Shown here: in pieces, positions 46,659 through 55,273 of the stretch | Layout of the letters: each line of letters begins with the position of its first letter | Numbering within the stretch: position 1 is the first letter of the stretch | DNA from: Reichenbachiella agarivorans | Lineage (GTDB): Bacteria > Bacteroidota > Bacteroidia > Cytophagales > Cyclobacteriaceae | Direction: 5' to 3' | DNA: 64,000 nucleotides | NCBI RefSeq assembly: GCF_025502585.1 | Contig: NZ_CP106679.1 | Coordinates: 1,891,501 to 1,955,500 of the forward strand | The notes under the pieces: generated by a model | Told to the model about the DNA's origin: nothing | The model's input: only the letters and a program-made list of their open reading frames with translations | Database searches by the model: none | Program-made: the position numbers and the translations under genes

Positions 46659-48299
46659 TTAATTATTCCAAATGTCTTTTTCGTCTTTGTCAAACTTTGC
46701 TTTGTTGACTTTTTCCTTAACTGCTTTGGGCTGGGTTTGGTTCCCGTACATTCTTACCCAAGCGACATTTACTTTTCTTTTGGTGTCTCTGACGGTACGG
46801 TTGTCATCATATTTGGCAGAGAGGTAGCTGGCACTTGGATGCATGTCTTTCTTTTTGCTCATCTTTTTGGTTTTGACCAAGAAGGTGGAGCTCTGATAAC
46901 TAGGGGAGTTTTTTAGCGTCTTGTTGCTAGTGTATCGTTTGTATTGCTTGATGCTTTTGTTGTGTCCAGCAAAATCATGAGGTTCCAGAGTAGTAGCCTT
47001 TACCTTTGGTCCCACAAAAGTTCTTTCTTTGCCTAGGTCGTACTTGGATTTGTCTATCGCTAGGTTGATGGTAGGGAGGAATCCTTTTCGTTGGTTGCTG
47101 GCTGGGAATTTTACATAGGATGGAGGTGTAGAGTATCGGGGTCTTGTAACGACGACTTTGTTGTGGTTGTTCCATCTGGTGTATCTCGGAGAGATCTTTT
47201 TGTGACCATAGTCACCCGCATGTTCTTGTGTGTAGCGTGGAGCAATATTCCATTTTTTGCTGTACTCTCCTGCCTTGTCCTGGGTGAAACGAGGATTGAC
47301 TTTCACTCCCACACCAGACAAGCCTGCATTTGCTTGAGAGAATCGTGGGTTGATATTCCATTTTTTGCTGTACTCTCCTGCCTTGTCCTGGGTGAAACGA
47401 GGGTTAACTTTCACTCCCACACCAGACAAGCCTGCATTTGCTTGAGAGAATCGTGGGTTGATATTCCATTTTTTGCTGTACTCTCCTGCTTTGTCCTGGG
47501 TGAAACGAGGGTTGACTTTCACTCCTACACCAGACAGACCTGCATTGTTTTGTGAGAAGCGGGGAGATACATTGTGCTTCTGTCCTGCATATCCAGCGTT
47601 GCTTTTGGAGAATCTTGGATTGACTTTCACCCCCTTGCCAGATTGTCCAGCATTATTTTGTGAGAAGCGTGGAGAAACATTGTATTTCTGACCAGCATAT
47701 CCTGCATTGTTCTGCGAAAATCGAGGGTTAACTTTTACTCCATTGCCGGATTGTCCAGCGTTGTGTTGCGAGAAACGTGGAGAAACATTGTGTTTTCTTC
47801 CTGATTGTCCCGCGTTATTTTGGGAGAATCTGGGGCTTACTTTTATTCCATGTCCCGATTGTCCTGCATTGTCACGACTAAATCTGGGGCTTACACTGTG
47901 TTTTTTACTGAACTGTCCAGCATTGTCTTGAGAGTAGCGGGGAGATACAGTGAATCGCTTGCCTGATTGTCCTGCATTTTCTTGGCTATACCGTGGTCTG
48001 GCTGCATATTTTGATTGTGCTTTTGGACTTTTGCTATATCGGATGTCAGATTTTCTTAGGGATTTGCTAGAGCCAGCTACTGATTGGCTGTAGCGAGGGC
48101 TTCTAGCACGTTCTACTGATGGCTTTCCTTGTCCCTTGGATTTTTTTACGTTTTTGTTATTTGGGAAAAATCCTTTTCTCTCTCTTTGGGCAGTTTTGAG
48201 CTTGTTTCGGTCTTGAAGTAATTGGGCATAACTCTCCTGCGTTGATAGCAATATGACTATCAATCCCATGATTATAAAGAGGAAATTCCGTTTGTTCAT
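46659..48299 (-). CDS. Exported basic protein made of 18-residue repeats
   Basis: 546 residues with a signal peptide (about 1-25). Residues 102-370 form fifteen tandem units of 18 residues (the last is 17) with consensus PRFSQ-x-NAG-x-SG-x-x-(V/I)-(S/N), often alternating in two types to give a 36-residue super-repeat; three super-repeats (PRFTQDKAGEYSKKWNIN followed by PRFSQANAGLSG-) are almost identical even at the DNA level (108 bp). The protein is rich in Lys, Arg, Asn and Gly; the C-terminal part is non-repetitive and basic. Segments RKGFFPNNK and RKGFLPTIN before and after the repeats are similar to each other. I do not recognise a family. It may be a surface or periplasmic structural or binding protein. 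It precedes ytxJ. Confidence 0.75.
   Translation of the reverse strand: MNKRNFLFIIMGLIVILLSTQESYAQLLQDRNKLKTAQRERKGFFPNNKNVKKSKGQGKPSVERARSPRYSQSVAGSSKSLRKSDIRYSKSPKAQSKYAARPRYSQENAGQSGKRFTVSPRYSQDNAGQFSKKHSVSPRFSRDNAGQSGHGIKVSPRFSQNNAGQSGRKHNVSPRFSQHNAGQSGNGVKVNPRFSQNNAGYAGQKYNVSPRFSQNNAGQSGKGVKVNPRFSKSNAGYAGQKHNVSPRFSQNNAGLSGVGVKVNPRFTQDKAGEYSKKWNINPRFSQANAGLSGVGVKVNPRFTQDKAGEYSKKWNINPRFSQANAGLSGVGVKVNPRFTQDKAGEYSKKWNIAPRYTQEHAGDYGHKKISPRYTRWNNHNKVVVTRPRYSTPPSYVKFPASNQRKGFLPTINLAIDKSKYDLGKERTFVGPKVKATTLEPHDFAGHNKSIKQYKRYTSNKTLKNSPSYQSSTFLVKTKKMSKKKDMHPSASYLSAKYDDNRTVRDTKRKVNVAWVRMYGNQTQPKAVKEKVNKAKFDKDEKDIWNN
47190..47996 (-). repeat. Tandem 54-bp coding repeats
   Basis: Fifteen 54-bp units (18 codons) within the repeat-protein gene, forming a 108-bp higher-order period in its 3' half (lower coordinates). 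The near identity of the last three 108-bp units suggests recent expansion by slippage or unequal recombination. Confidence 0.9.
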
Positions 48300-48501
48300 T
48301 TATTCTAACACACCCTGATAACAGAACGGAAAGTTAGTAAATAAATTTAACCGAGGCAGTGAAAAGTACGAAACCAGTCGATCATTTCGGCCTTTTGTCG
48401 GTTGATCGTCAACCTATTGGGTGTGAGGTTTTATAAGAACCCGTCTGTGTTGTTGCTTGAAGTGTGGTGATGTTACACGTGTTTTCGGTATCAATTTATC
48501 A

Positions 48502-50481
48502 CTAATAGGCTTGTAGTTCCTTCAAACGTTGCTTGAATCGTTCTTTGGGCAGGAAGTTGTCTTCTAGCGTTTTTGCGAAAGGTACTGGGGTGTCCAAGCT
48601 TGCCACCCGCATCACAGGAGCATCTAGGTATTGGAAACAATGCTCGCTGATCCAAGCGGCGATTTCTGCTCCTATCCCTCCAGTCAGGCTGTCTTCATGG
48701 AGTATGATGACTTTGTTGGTTTTTTTGACAGACGCTTCAACAGTCTCTTTATCCCAGGGGAGCAGTGTCCGCAGATCTATCAATTCTGCATCGAGGGAGC
48801 CCAATTCTTGGATGGCTTCTATCGCCCAATGTACGCCCATGCCATAGGTGATGATGGTCAGGTCGTCACCTTTATGTACATACTTGGCCTTGCCAACCTC
48901 GATGGTGTAATAATCCTGAGGCACGTTTTGACTCTGTGACCTGTAAAGTGCCTTGTGCTCAAAATACAAATAGGGATTCGGGTCTTCAATGGCCGAATTG
49001 AGGAGCCCTTTGGCATCATAAGGAGTCGAAGGATAGACAATTTTGAGCCCAGGAGTGTGAAAGAACCATGCTTCGTTGGACTGGGAGTGAAAGGGGCCAG
49101 CACCGACACCTGCTCCCGTGGGCATTCGGATCACGACATCTGCGTGTTGTTCCCAGCGGTAGTGACTCTTGGCTAGATTGTTGACGATTTGGTTGAAGCC
49201 ACAGGTGACAAAGTCTGCAAACTGCATCTCTACCACACTTTTCATTCCATGTATGGACAAGCCCAAAGCTGTGCCGATGATGGCAGACTCCGAAATTGGT
49301 GTATTGCGGATACGGTCTTTGCCAAACTCAGCGACCATGCCTTCTGTGACCTTGAAAACTCCCCCATATTCTGCGATGTCTTGGCCCATGATGATGAGTT
49401 CGGGGAATTTGTGCATAGACTGGCGCAGAGACTCAGAGATAGCATCCACAAACCTCAAGGTGTTTTTTCTTCGAGACTTAGGGATAGTAATTTTTTGTTT
49501 GAAAGGGGCATACACATCATGTGTCTCTACTGAAACATGCGCGTGGATGGCTTCTTCATTTTCTGCTATTTTTAGTCCTTCGTTGATTTGCTGATTGAGC
49601 TCACTGTGGATGTTTTCCCTCGTTTCGTCATCGAGTATTTTGTTTACCCTTAGGAAAGTTTCATAGCAGCTGATGGGGTCTTTCTTTTGCCACTCCTCGA
49701 TGATGCCTTCTGGATAATATTTGGTGCCGCTGGCTTCTTCATGCCCCCTGATTCTAAAAGTCATGCACTCGATCAGGATTGGTTGGTTTTCTTTTTTGAT
49801 GAGTTCAGAGGCCTTTTGTACGGCATGATAGACTTCTAGGATGTTGTTGCCATCGACTTGCATGGTTTGTATACCATAGCCAGGTCCCTTGAGTGTGAAG
49901 GAATCAAAATTGAATTGCTCATTGCTAGGTGTAGACAGTCCCCAACAATTGTTTTCAATCATAAAGATGACTGGCAATTTCCATACTGAGGCGACATTGA
50001 GCGCTTCATGAAAGTCCCCCTCACTGGCCCCACCGTCTCCAGTGAAAACCATCGTCACTTTGTTTTCTTTTTTTAGCTGATGGGCAAGAGCAATGCCGTC
50101 TGCTACCCCGAGTTGTGGGCCGAGATGAGAAATCATTCCCACGATGTGGTGCGCTTTGGATCCGAAATGAAAAGACCTGTCTCTGCCTTTGGTGAATCCC
50201 CCTGCTTTGCCTTGGAACTGTGCAAATAGGCGATGAAGCGGAATGCGCCGAGTAGTGAATATCCCTAAGTTGCGGTGCATGGGCAGGATGTATTCGTCAT
50301 CATCCATCGCAAGTGCGGCACCTACCGAAATAGCCTCCTGACCATAGCCCGAAAACCACTTGCTGATTTTACCTTGGCGCAGGAGGATGAGCATTTTGTC
50401 TTCTATGAGTCGTGGCAATAGCAGCCAAGTGTACATAGCAAGCAAATCGGATGGCTTTAGTTTTTTGATGTCAAATTTCAT
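48502..50481 (-). CDS. Fused 2-oxoacid dehydrogenase E1 (alpha+beta), branched-chain type
   Basis: 659 residues, cytoplasmic. The alpha half (about 1-320) carries the thiamine-diphosphate motif GDG (148-150) ... NN (177-178) with the phosphorylation-loop-like YHRHG-equivalent RDRSFHFGSK; the beta half (about 335-659) carries GQDIAEYGGVFKVTEG, RNTPISESAIIG and PFHSQSNEAWF. It is the E1 component of a 2-oxoacid (probably branched-chain 2-oxoisovalerate) dehydrogenase, producing acyl groups for the lipoyl E2. Alpha and beta are joined in one polypeptide, a common Bacteroidota arrangement. E2 and E3 are not in this window. Confidence 0.93.
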   Translation of the reverse strand: MKFDIKKLKPSDLLAMYTWLLLPRLIEDKMLILLRQGKISKWFSGYGQEAISVGAALAMDDDEYILPMHRNLGIFTTRRIPLHRLFAQFQGKAGGFTKGRDRSFHFGSKAHHIVGMISHLGPQLGVADGIALAHQLKKENKVTMVFTGDGGASEGDFHEALNVASVWKLPVIFMIENNCWGLSTPSNEQFNFDSFTLKGPGYGIQTMQVDGNNILEVYHAVQKASELIKKENQPILIECMTFRIRGHEEASGTKYYPEGIIEEWQKKDPISCYETFLRVNKILDDETRENIHSELNQQINEGLKIAENEEAIHAHVSVETHDVYAPFKQKITIPKSRRKNTLRFVDAISESLRQSMHKFPELIIMGQDIAEYGGVFKVTEGMVAEFGKDRIRNTPISESAIIGTALGLSIHGMKSVVEMQFADFVTCGFNQIVNNLAKSHYRWEQHADVVIRMPTGAGVGAGPFHSQSNEAWFFHTPGLKIVYPSTPYDAKGLLNSAIEDPNPYLYFEHKALYRSQSQNVPQDYYTIEVGKAKYVHKGDDLTIITYGMGVHWAIEAIQELGSLDAELIDLRTLLPWDKETVEASVKKTNKVIILHEDSLTGGIGAEIAAWISEHCFQYLDAPVMRVASLDTPVPFAKTLEDNFLPKERFKQRLKELQAY

Positions 50482-50730
50482 CAGAATCTTGTCGAAGCGG
50501 TTGGGGTGTCAGACAGCAAATCTAATGAGAGCATCTTGAAATATACGTTTTGCTCCCTGCATGTTGATCACCGTTTTTTCACAGAAGACGCTTTTTTGTG
50601 TGTAGTATTTAGCGTTTAGTTTGTATAATCATTCAAAAAGTTAGCTATTTCCAAGAGTTTTTATCATAAAATATAGAATGATGCCGATTACTCAAAATGG
50701 CTTCTATTTTTGTAGCTATAAGATTGATTT

Positions 50731-51972
50731 ATGGAATACCAGAGTTTTGTACTTGAGAATGGATTAAAGGTGATTGTGCATGAGGATCACGCGACGAAAA
50801 TTGCTGTGTTGAACCTGATGTATGATGTGGGATCGAGAGATGAGACTCCAGACAAAACTGGCTTTGCTCATTTGTTTGAACATTTGATGTTTGGCGGGTC
50901 AAAACATATCGGGTCTTTTGACGAGCCTTTGCAAAAAGTCGGTGGCACGAACAATGCCTTCACCAGTCCAGATATGACCAACTACTATATGACGGTACCA
51001 TCCAACAACCTGGAGACTGCGTTTTGGTTGGAGTCTGATCGCATGAATGCCCTGTCTTTTGATCCTCATGTCCTAGAAGTACAGCGCAAAGTCGTGATTG
51101 AGGAATTTAATCAGCGCTACCTCAATCAGCCCTATGGCGATGTGTGGTTGAAACTGAGACCTTTGGTCTATGAGCAGCATCCATACCGCTGGGCTACAAT
51201 TGGGAAAGAAATTTCTCACATCGAAAATGCTACCATGGAGGATGTAAAAGCCTTCTTTTATAAATATTACATCCCCAATAATGCGATTTTGGTGGTGGCT
51301 GGTGATGTGACACTACAGCAGGTTCGAGAACTCGCAGAAAAATGGTTTGGCCCTATTCCTGCAGGCAAGCCATACAGGAGAGACTTGCCATTGGAATCCC
51401 AGCAGAATACGGAAAAGACTTTACATGTCGAGGGGAATGTGCCTTTGGATGTTTTTTATCGCGCCTACCACATGGATGATCGTTTGGGGGCAGATTACTA
51501 CAGTACCGATCTGTTGGGGGATGTATTGAGTAGGGGCAAATCCTCACGCTTGTACAATTCCTTGGTGAAGGAAAAACAGCTGCTCAGCTCTGTGTCTGGT
51601 CATATCACAGGTTCAATAGATGCAGGATTGTTGGTGTTGTCGGGTAAATTGAAGGAGGGCGTGACCTTTGAAGAAGTAGATGCGCAATTGGATTTGGAAA
51701 TCGACAAAATACAGAAAGAAGGAGTGACAGAAGAGGAACTTATGAGAGTGAAAATGCACGCAGAGTCTTCGCATGTGTTTTCAGAGGTAGAGTTACTCAA
51801 TAGGGCAATTAATCTGGCGTTTTTTACGATGCTGGGAGACACCCGTCTCATGGATCAGGAACTGCCAAAGCTCAATGCAGTGACTAGAGAACATGTAATG
51901 GCTGTGTCAAAAAAAGTGTTGAACAAATCCAATTGCTCAACACTTTATTATCATGCGAAAGCTAAGAATTAG
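50731..51972 (+). CDS. M16-family zinc metallopeptidase
   Basis: 413 residues with no signal peptide. The inverted zinc motif HxxEH is His47-Leu-Phe-Glu50-His51 in AHLFEHLMF, with the distal Glu124/125 in VVIEEFNQR at the usual distance. N-terminal M16 domain about 5-150, C-terminal M16_C about 165-350. It is probably an active cytosolic or membrane-associated processing peptidase; inactive partner subunits that often accompany M16 proteins are not adjacent. Its 3' end overlaps the convergent redoxin gene by 4 bp. Confidence 0.92.
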   Translation: MEYQSFVLENGLKVIVHEDHATKIAVLNLMYDVGSRDETPDKTGFAHLFEHLMFGGSKHIGSFDEPLQKVGGTNNAFTSPDMTNYYMTVPSNNLETAFWLESDRMNALSFDPHVLEVQRKVVIEEFNQRYLNQPYGDVWLKLRPLVYEQHPYRWATIGKEISHIENATMEDVKAFFYKYYIPNNAILVVAGDVTLQQVRELAEKWFGPIPAGKPYRRDLPLESQQNTEKTLHVEGNVPLDVFYRAYHMDDRLGADYYSTDLLGDVLSRGKSSRLYNSLVKEKQLLSSVSGHITGSIDAGLLVLSGKLKEGVTFEEVDAQLDLEIDKIQKEGVTEEELMRVKMHAESSHVFSEVELLNRAINLAFFTMLGDTRLMDQELPKLNAVTREHVMAVSKKVLNKSNCSTLYYHAKAKN

Positions 51973-52604
51973 GCTTGTTTCCACTTGATGGTACAACCTA
52001 TTGCCTTGGTTGTGGTTGTTTTGACAGGTTTGCCCTCAAGCAAACTGTTGACCGCATCTTCGACATAGAACACGTCAGCACTTTTTGCTTCTCTGGGATT
52101 GTTGTCTATCGCACCGATGTAGGCCACTTTAAGATCCGCACCTTGCTTTTCTAATACATAGACGTGAGGAGTTTTTGTTGCGCCATAGCTTTTGGCAATC
52201 TCTTGCGAGGTGTCTTGCAGGTATGGAAATGAATACTTGCTGGACTTGGCCAGTTTGACCATTTCATCATAAGAGTCCCCAGGTTGTACCACAGGATCGT
52301 TGGAATTGATGGCAAGTACTGGATAACCTTTGTCAGCATACTTCAAATTCAATGCGTCAATTCTGCTTTCATACAATTTTGAATAAGGGCAAGTGTTGCA
52401 AGTAAATACCACAATGAAACCTTTTGCAGATTTGTAATCTGCGGGGCTTACAAATTTGCCGTCTACATTCTTGAGTTTAAACGAGGTGGCAGTATCGCCT
52501 ACTTTGTACCCCTCATCTGATGACTTGGGAGCAAAGGCTGTGCTGACCATAATCATGAAGAGCATGGTCAGCTCAATGGTGATGATTGATAGGATTTTTT
52601 TCAT
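51969..52604 (-). CDS. Exported AhpC/TSA-family thioredoxin-fold protein
   Basis: 211 residues. A hydrophobic N-terminal segment (about 5-24) is a signal peptide or anchor; the mature domain has GFIVVFTCNTCPYSK with the CxxC pair Cys69 and Cys72, and KTPHVYVL for the cis-Pro region. This resembles the AhpC/TSA-like group of exported redoxins. It likely reduces disulfides or peroxides in the periplasm. It starts just downstream of a second thioredoxin-like gene, with 14 bp between them. Confidence 0.82.
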   Translation of the reverse strand: MKKILSIITIELTMLFMIMVSTAFAPKSSDEGYKVGDTATSFKLKNVDGKFVSPADYKSAKGFIVVFTCNTCPYSKLYESRIDALNLKYADKGYPVLAINSNDPVVQPGDSYDEMVKLAKSSKYSFPYLQDTSQEIAKSYGATKTPHVYVLEKQGADLKVAYIGAIDNNPREAKSADVFYVEDAVNSLLEGKPVKTTTTKAIGCTIKWKQA

Positions 52605-52618
52605 GTTTACTGGTTTGA

Positions 52619-53131
52619 TTATTTAATAAAATTAAGGTAAGAATTTTCTAATTCACCTTCCTTAAACTCTTTCTCAAAAAATATTCTTTTGTTTTTGCGC
52701 GAGTCAACAATCAGTGTAGCTGGTATGGCACCACTCCAAGTGGGATCTATCTTGTCGATAAAGGAATTGTAGTCCGTTTCGTTGAGTAAATAGAGTTTGG
52801 ATTTTAGGGACTTTTTGAGGGCGAATTTCTTCACTTTATCGTCCAGATTCTCTACAAAATCCATACTGACCAAGATCACTTCCATATTTTGGCTTTTGTA
52901 CTTTTCGTATAATGCTTCAAACTGAGGGAGCTCTTTGATGCAGGGTGCACACCATGTTGCCCAAAAGTTGATCACTCGTATAGGTGCGTCCTTTTCGGTG
53001 ATGATGGTGTTGAGTTGATCGAATTGAATCACTTCAACCTTTTGAGCACTGACTGTGGATAACTTTGCTCCAAGAATCAAGAAGAGTGTTAAGGCTAAGG
53101 TTTTCTGATAGTTAAGGCTTGATACTTTCAT
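52619..53131 (-). CDS. TlpA-like periplasmic thioredoxin
   Basis: 170 residues from ATG 53131, which leaves a proper signal peptide ending VSAQ; the upstream in-frame start at 53170 adds 13 residues with no export logic. The active site is FWATWCAPCIKELP with Cys61-x-x-Cys64, and IPATLIVDSRKN carries the cis-Pro. It is a membrane-proximal thiol-disulfide protein of the TlpA/ResA type. The gene is probably cotranscribed with the AhpC-like gene. A DnaA-box-rich region lies immediately upstream, and one perfect DnaA box (53054) lies in its 5' coding part. Confidence 0.85.
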   Translation of the reverse strand: MKVSSLNYQKTLALTLFLILGAKLSTVSAQKVEVIQFDQLNTIITEKDAPIRVINFWATWCAPCIKELPQFEALYEKYKSQNMEVILVSMDFVENLDDKVKKFALKKSLKSKLYLLNETDYNSFIDKIDPTWSGAIPATLIVDSRKNKRIFFEKEFKEGELENSYLNFIK

Positions 53132-53399
53132 AGTAGCTATAAAGTTAATTCCTTTTGTGGATAATTCCATTTAGGGTTAAATCAATAAAGTGTAGTTATG
53201 GCATGTTTTATAGATATAGTACAATAAAAGTATTTCTATCTATTTGTCCACAATTTTGGAAGTTATCCACATGCTGAGATTTATTATGTTCCTATTTGAT
53301 TTTTTAGAGCTTGGAACAAAAAATATTTTTTTGAATTTGTGGATAAAATAATTCAATAATGATTTGCTCTAATTAATTTATTAGAAAAATCCTAAAACA
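53054..53399. other. DnaA-box cluster with AT-rich flank; candidate oriC
   Basis: Perfect 9-mer DnaA boxes lie at 53054 (reverse), 53156 (reverse), 53263 (forward TTATCCACA) and 53338 (reverse), plus a one-mismatch box TTGTCCACA at 53244. The space 53300-53395 is very AT-rich and contains long A and T runs suited to unwinding. The cluster sits in the intergenic region before tlpA-like and ClC genes; rpmH-rnpA, frequent neighbours of bacterial origins, are about 4 kb away. Confidence 0.6.
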
Positions 53400-55175
53400 C
53401 TACTCTTTGTCATGAGAGATAAGACGGGTGCGGTAGGCATTGAAAATCCTTGATTTGGACAAGAAACCAATGTATTTTCCGTCTTCAATGACTGGTAGAT
53501 TCCATGCTTGAGTGATTTCAAACTTGTTCATGACGTCTTCCATGGAGTCACTCGGCTTCACCTTGGCAGGAGGCATCTGCATTACTTGTTTGACGATGAT
53601 GTTTTTACGCTCCTCTTCGTCGAACATGCGCTCTCTGATATCGTCTAGTGTGACGATACCCTCTAGGCCACCTTCGTAGTTGAGTACGGGAAAAATATTC
53701 CGATTGGATTTTTTTACGAGGACGATGAGGTCTTCCAATGTTTCGTCATATTTAATAGTCAGCAAATCAGACTCAATGAGCTTACTCAAATTCATCTCGC
53801 TCAAGACCTGCCTGTCTTTGTCATGTTGGATGAGATCTCCTTTTTCTATCAGTGGCTTGGTGTACAAAGAGTACTCTTCAAAATAACTGATGGTGGTAAA
53901 GGCAATGGCTGATACGAGCATCAATGGCACAAAGAGTGCATAGCCTCCCGTGATCTCCGCAATCAAAAAGATGGCAGTCAGTGGTGCGTGCATCACGCCA
54001 CTCATCACCCCACACATGCCTACCAAAGTGAAATGACTGGTATTGATATGGACGGGTAAAATGTAGTTGATTGTGCGAGCAAATAAGTACCCACCGATAC
54101 CTCCCATAAAAAGTGAGGGAGCGAAGATACCGCCGCTTCCACCTGAACCAATCGTGAGCGCAGACGCAATCGGTTTGATCACCAGTATGGCAAATAGCAA
54201 AACGATGACGATCAATGTTTTGTCAGACTCACCATAGATCAGGCTTTGATCAAAAATGATAGAGTCGTTCCCATTCAATAATTGCAGGATCACATTGTAA
54301 CCCTCGCCATAGATAGGAGGAAAAGCAAAAATAATAATAGCCAGACCCAGTCCTCCCAAGAGTGCTCGATTGATGTCGTTTTTTACTTTCTCGATAGAGT
54401 CTTCTATCAGATAGGTCAGTCGGGTAAAATGAACCGAAATAATACCGCAAGCCACCCCTAGCAAAATATAGTAATGAATGTGCTCAGGTTTGAATGCGTC
54501 GGTAAGTTTGAAAGAGAAAAGCAACTCCCTACCCAGAAACACATAGGATACCATCGATCCTACGACCGAAGAAATCAAAATAGGGATGAACTTGTTGATA
54601 GTGACGTCTGTGAGGATGACCTCTATGGCAAAAATCACACCTGCTATAGGAGAGTTGAATATCGCTGAGATAGCGCCTGAAGCTCCACATGCGATCAATA
54701 ATGTCCGTTTCTTATAGTTGAGATGCGTGAGCCTGCCTAAGTTTGACCCAATGGCAGATCCAGTCACTACGATAGGTGCCTCTAGTCCTACAGATCCCCC
54801 AAATCCTACCGTGATCGCACTAGTAATCATGCGAGAGTAAGTGAGCGTTCGTTTGACCTTGCTCGAATGCTTGGATATATAGTAGAGAATCTGCGTGATA
54901 CCATGTCCTGGCTTGGATTTCAAGATGTATTTAGAAACGATCACTGTGATTAATATCCCAATGATCGGATAGATCATGTACAAGAAATTATATCCACTGG
55001 CTTCTTTGATGTGCAATAACTGATGCTGAATGAAATGAACAGTACTTTTTAGGGTTACCGCCGCAATGCCAGACACAAGGCCAACGATTCCACTCAGAAT
55101 AAGTATGAAATTGTTGCTACTGATGTGCTTTAGCCTCCAAACCAGAAACTTTACTAACAAGTTTCTAAAATTCAT
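53400..55175 (-). CDS. ClC-type chloride channel/transporter with two CBS domains
   Basis: 591 residues. A membrane part of about 400 residues carries the ClC motifs GSVGLEAP (Glu132 at the gating position), GSGGSGGIFAPSLF and GVMHAPLTAIFL; the C-terminal 150 residues form two CBS domains (LLTIKYDETLEDLIVL, PSDSMEDVMNKFEITQAWNLPV). It moves chloride, or exchanges it for protons, across the inner membrane. The start ATG 55175 is preceded by an AT-rich region and the gene ends close to the candidate origin. Confidence 0.93.
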   Translation of the reverse strand: MNFRNLLVKFLVWRLKHISSNNFILILSGIVGLVSGIAAVTLKSTVHFIQHQLLHIKEASGYNFLYMIYPIIGILITVIVSKYILKSKPGHGITQILYYISKHSSKVKRTLTYSRMITSAITVGFGGSVGLEAPIVVTGSAIGSNLGRLTHLNYKKRTLLIACGASGAISAIFNSPIAGVIFAIEVILTDVTINKFIPILISSVVGSMVSYVFLGRELLFSFKLTDAFKPEHIHYYILLGVACGIISVHFTRLTYLIEDSIEKVKNDINRALLGGLGLAIIIFAFPPIYGEGYNVILQLLNGNDSIIFDQSLIYGESDKTLIVIVLLFAILVIKPIASALTIGSGGSGGIFAPSLFMGGIGGYLFARTINYILPVHINTSHFTLVGMCGVMSGVMHAPLTAIFLIAEITGGYALFVPLMLVSAIAFTTISYFEEYSLYTKPLIEKGDLIQHDKDRQVLSEMNLSKLIESDLLTIKYDETLEDLIVLVKKSNRNIFPVLNYEGGLEGIVTLDDIRERMFDEEERKNIIVKQVMQMPPAKVKPSDSMEDVMNKFEITQAWNLPVIEDGKYIGFLSKSRIFNAYRTRLISHDKE

Positions 55176-55273
55176 TTCGCATCTTGTTTATTTTCAACAT
55201 GATTATTTCAGGAGGGGATCAAGTGTGCAAAGCTACTGTTTTAGATGTTTAGCAAGAAAGATAACATTCAAAA

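Noticed and set aside
47091-47931. Long open frames antisense to the repeat protein
   Set aside because: They are produced by the periodic composition of the 54-bp repeats; no start context or independent protein features.
47190-47996. CRISPR-like periodicity
   Set aside because: Units are contiguous and in frame within a coding region, without unique spacers or cas genes.
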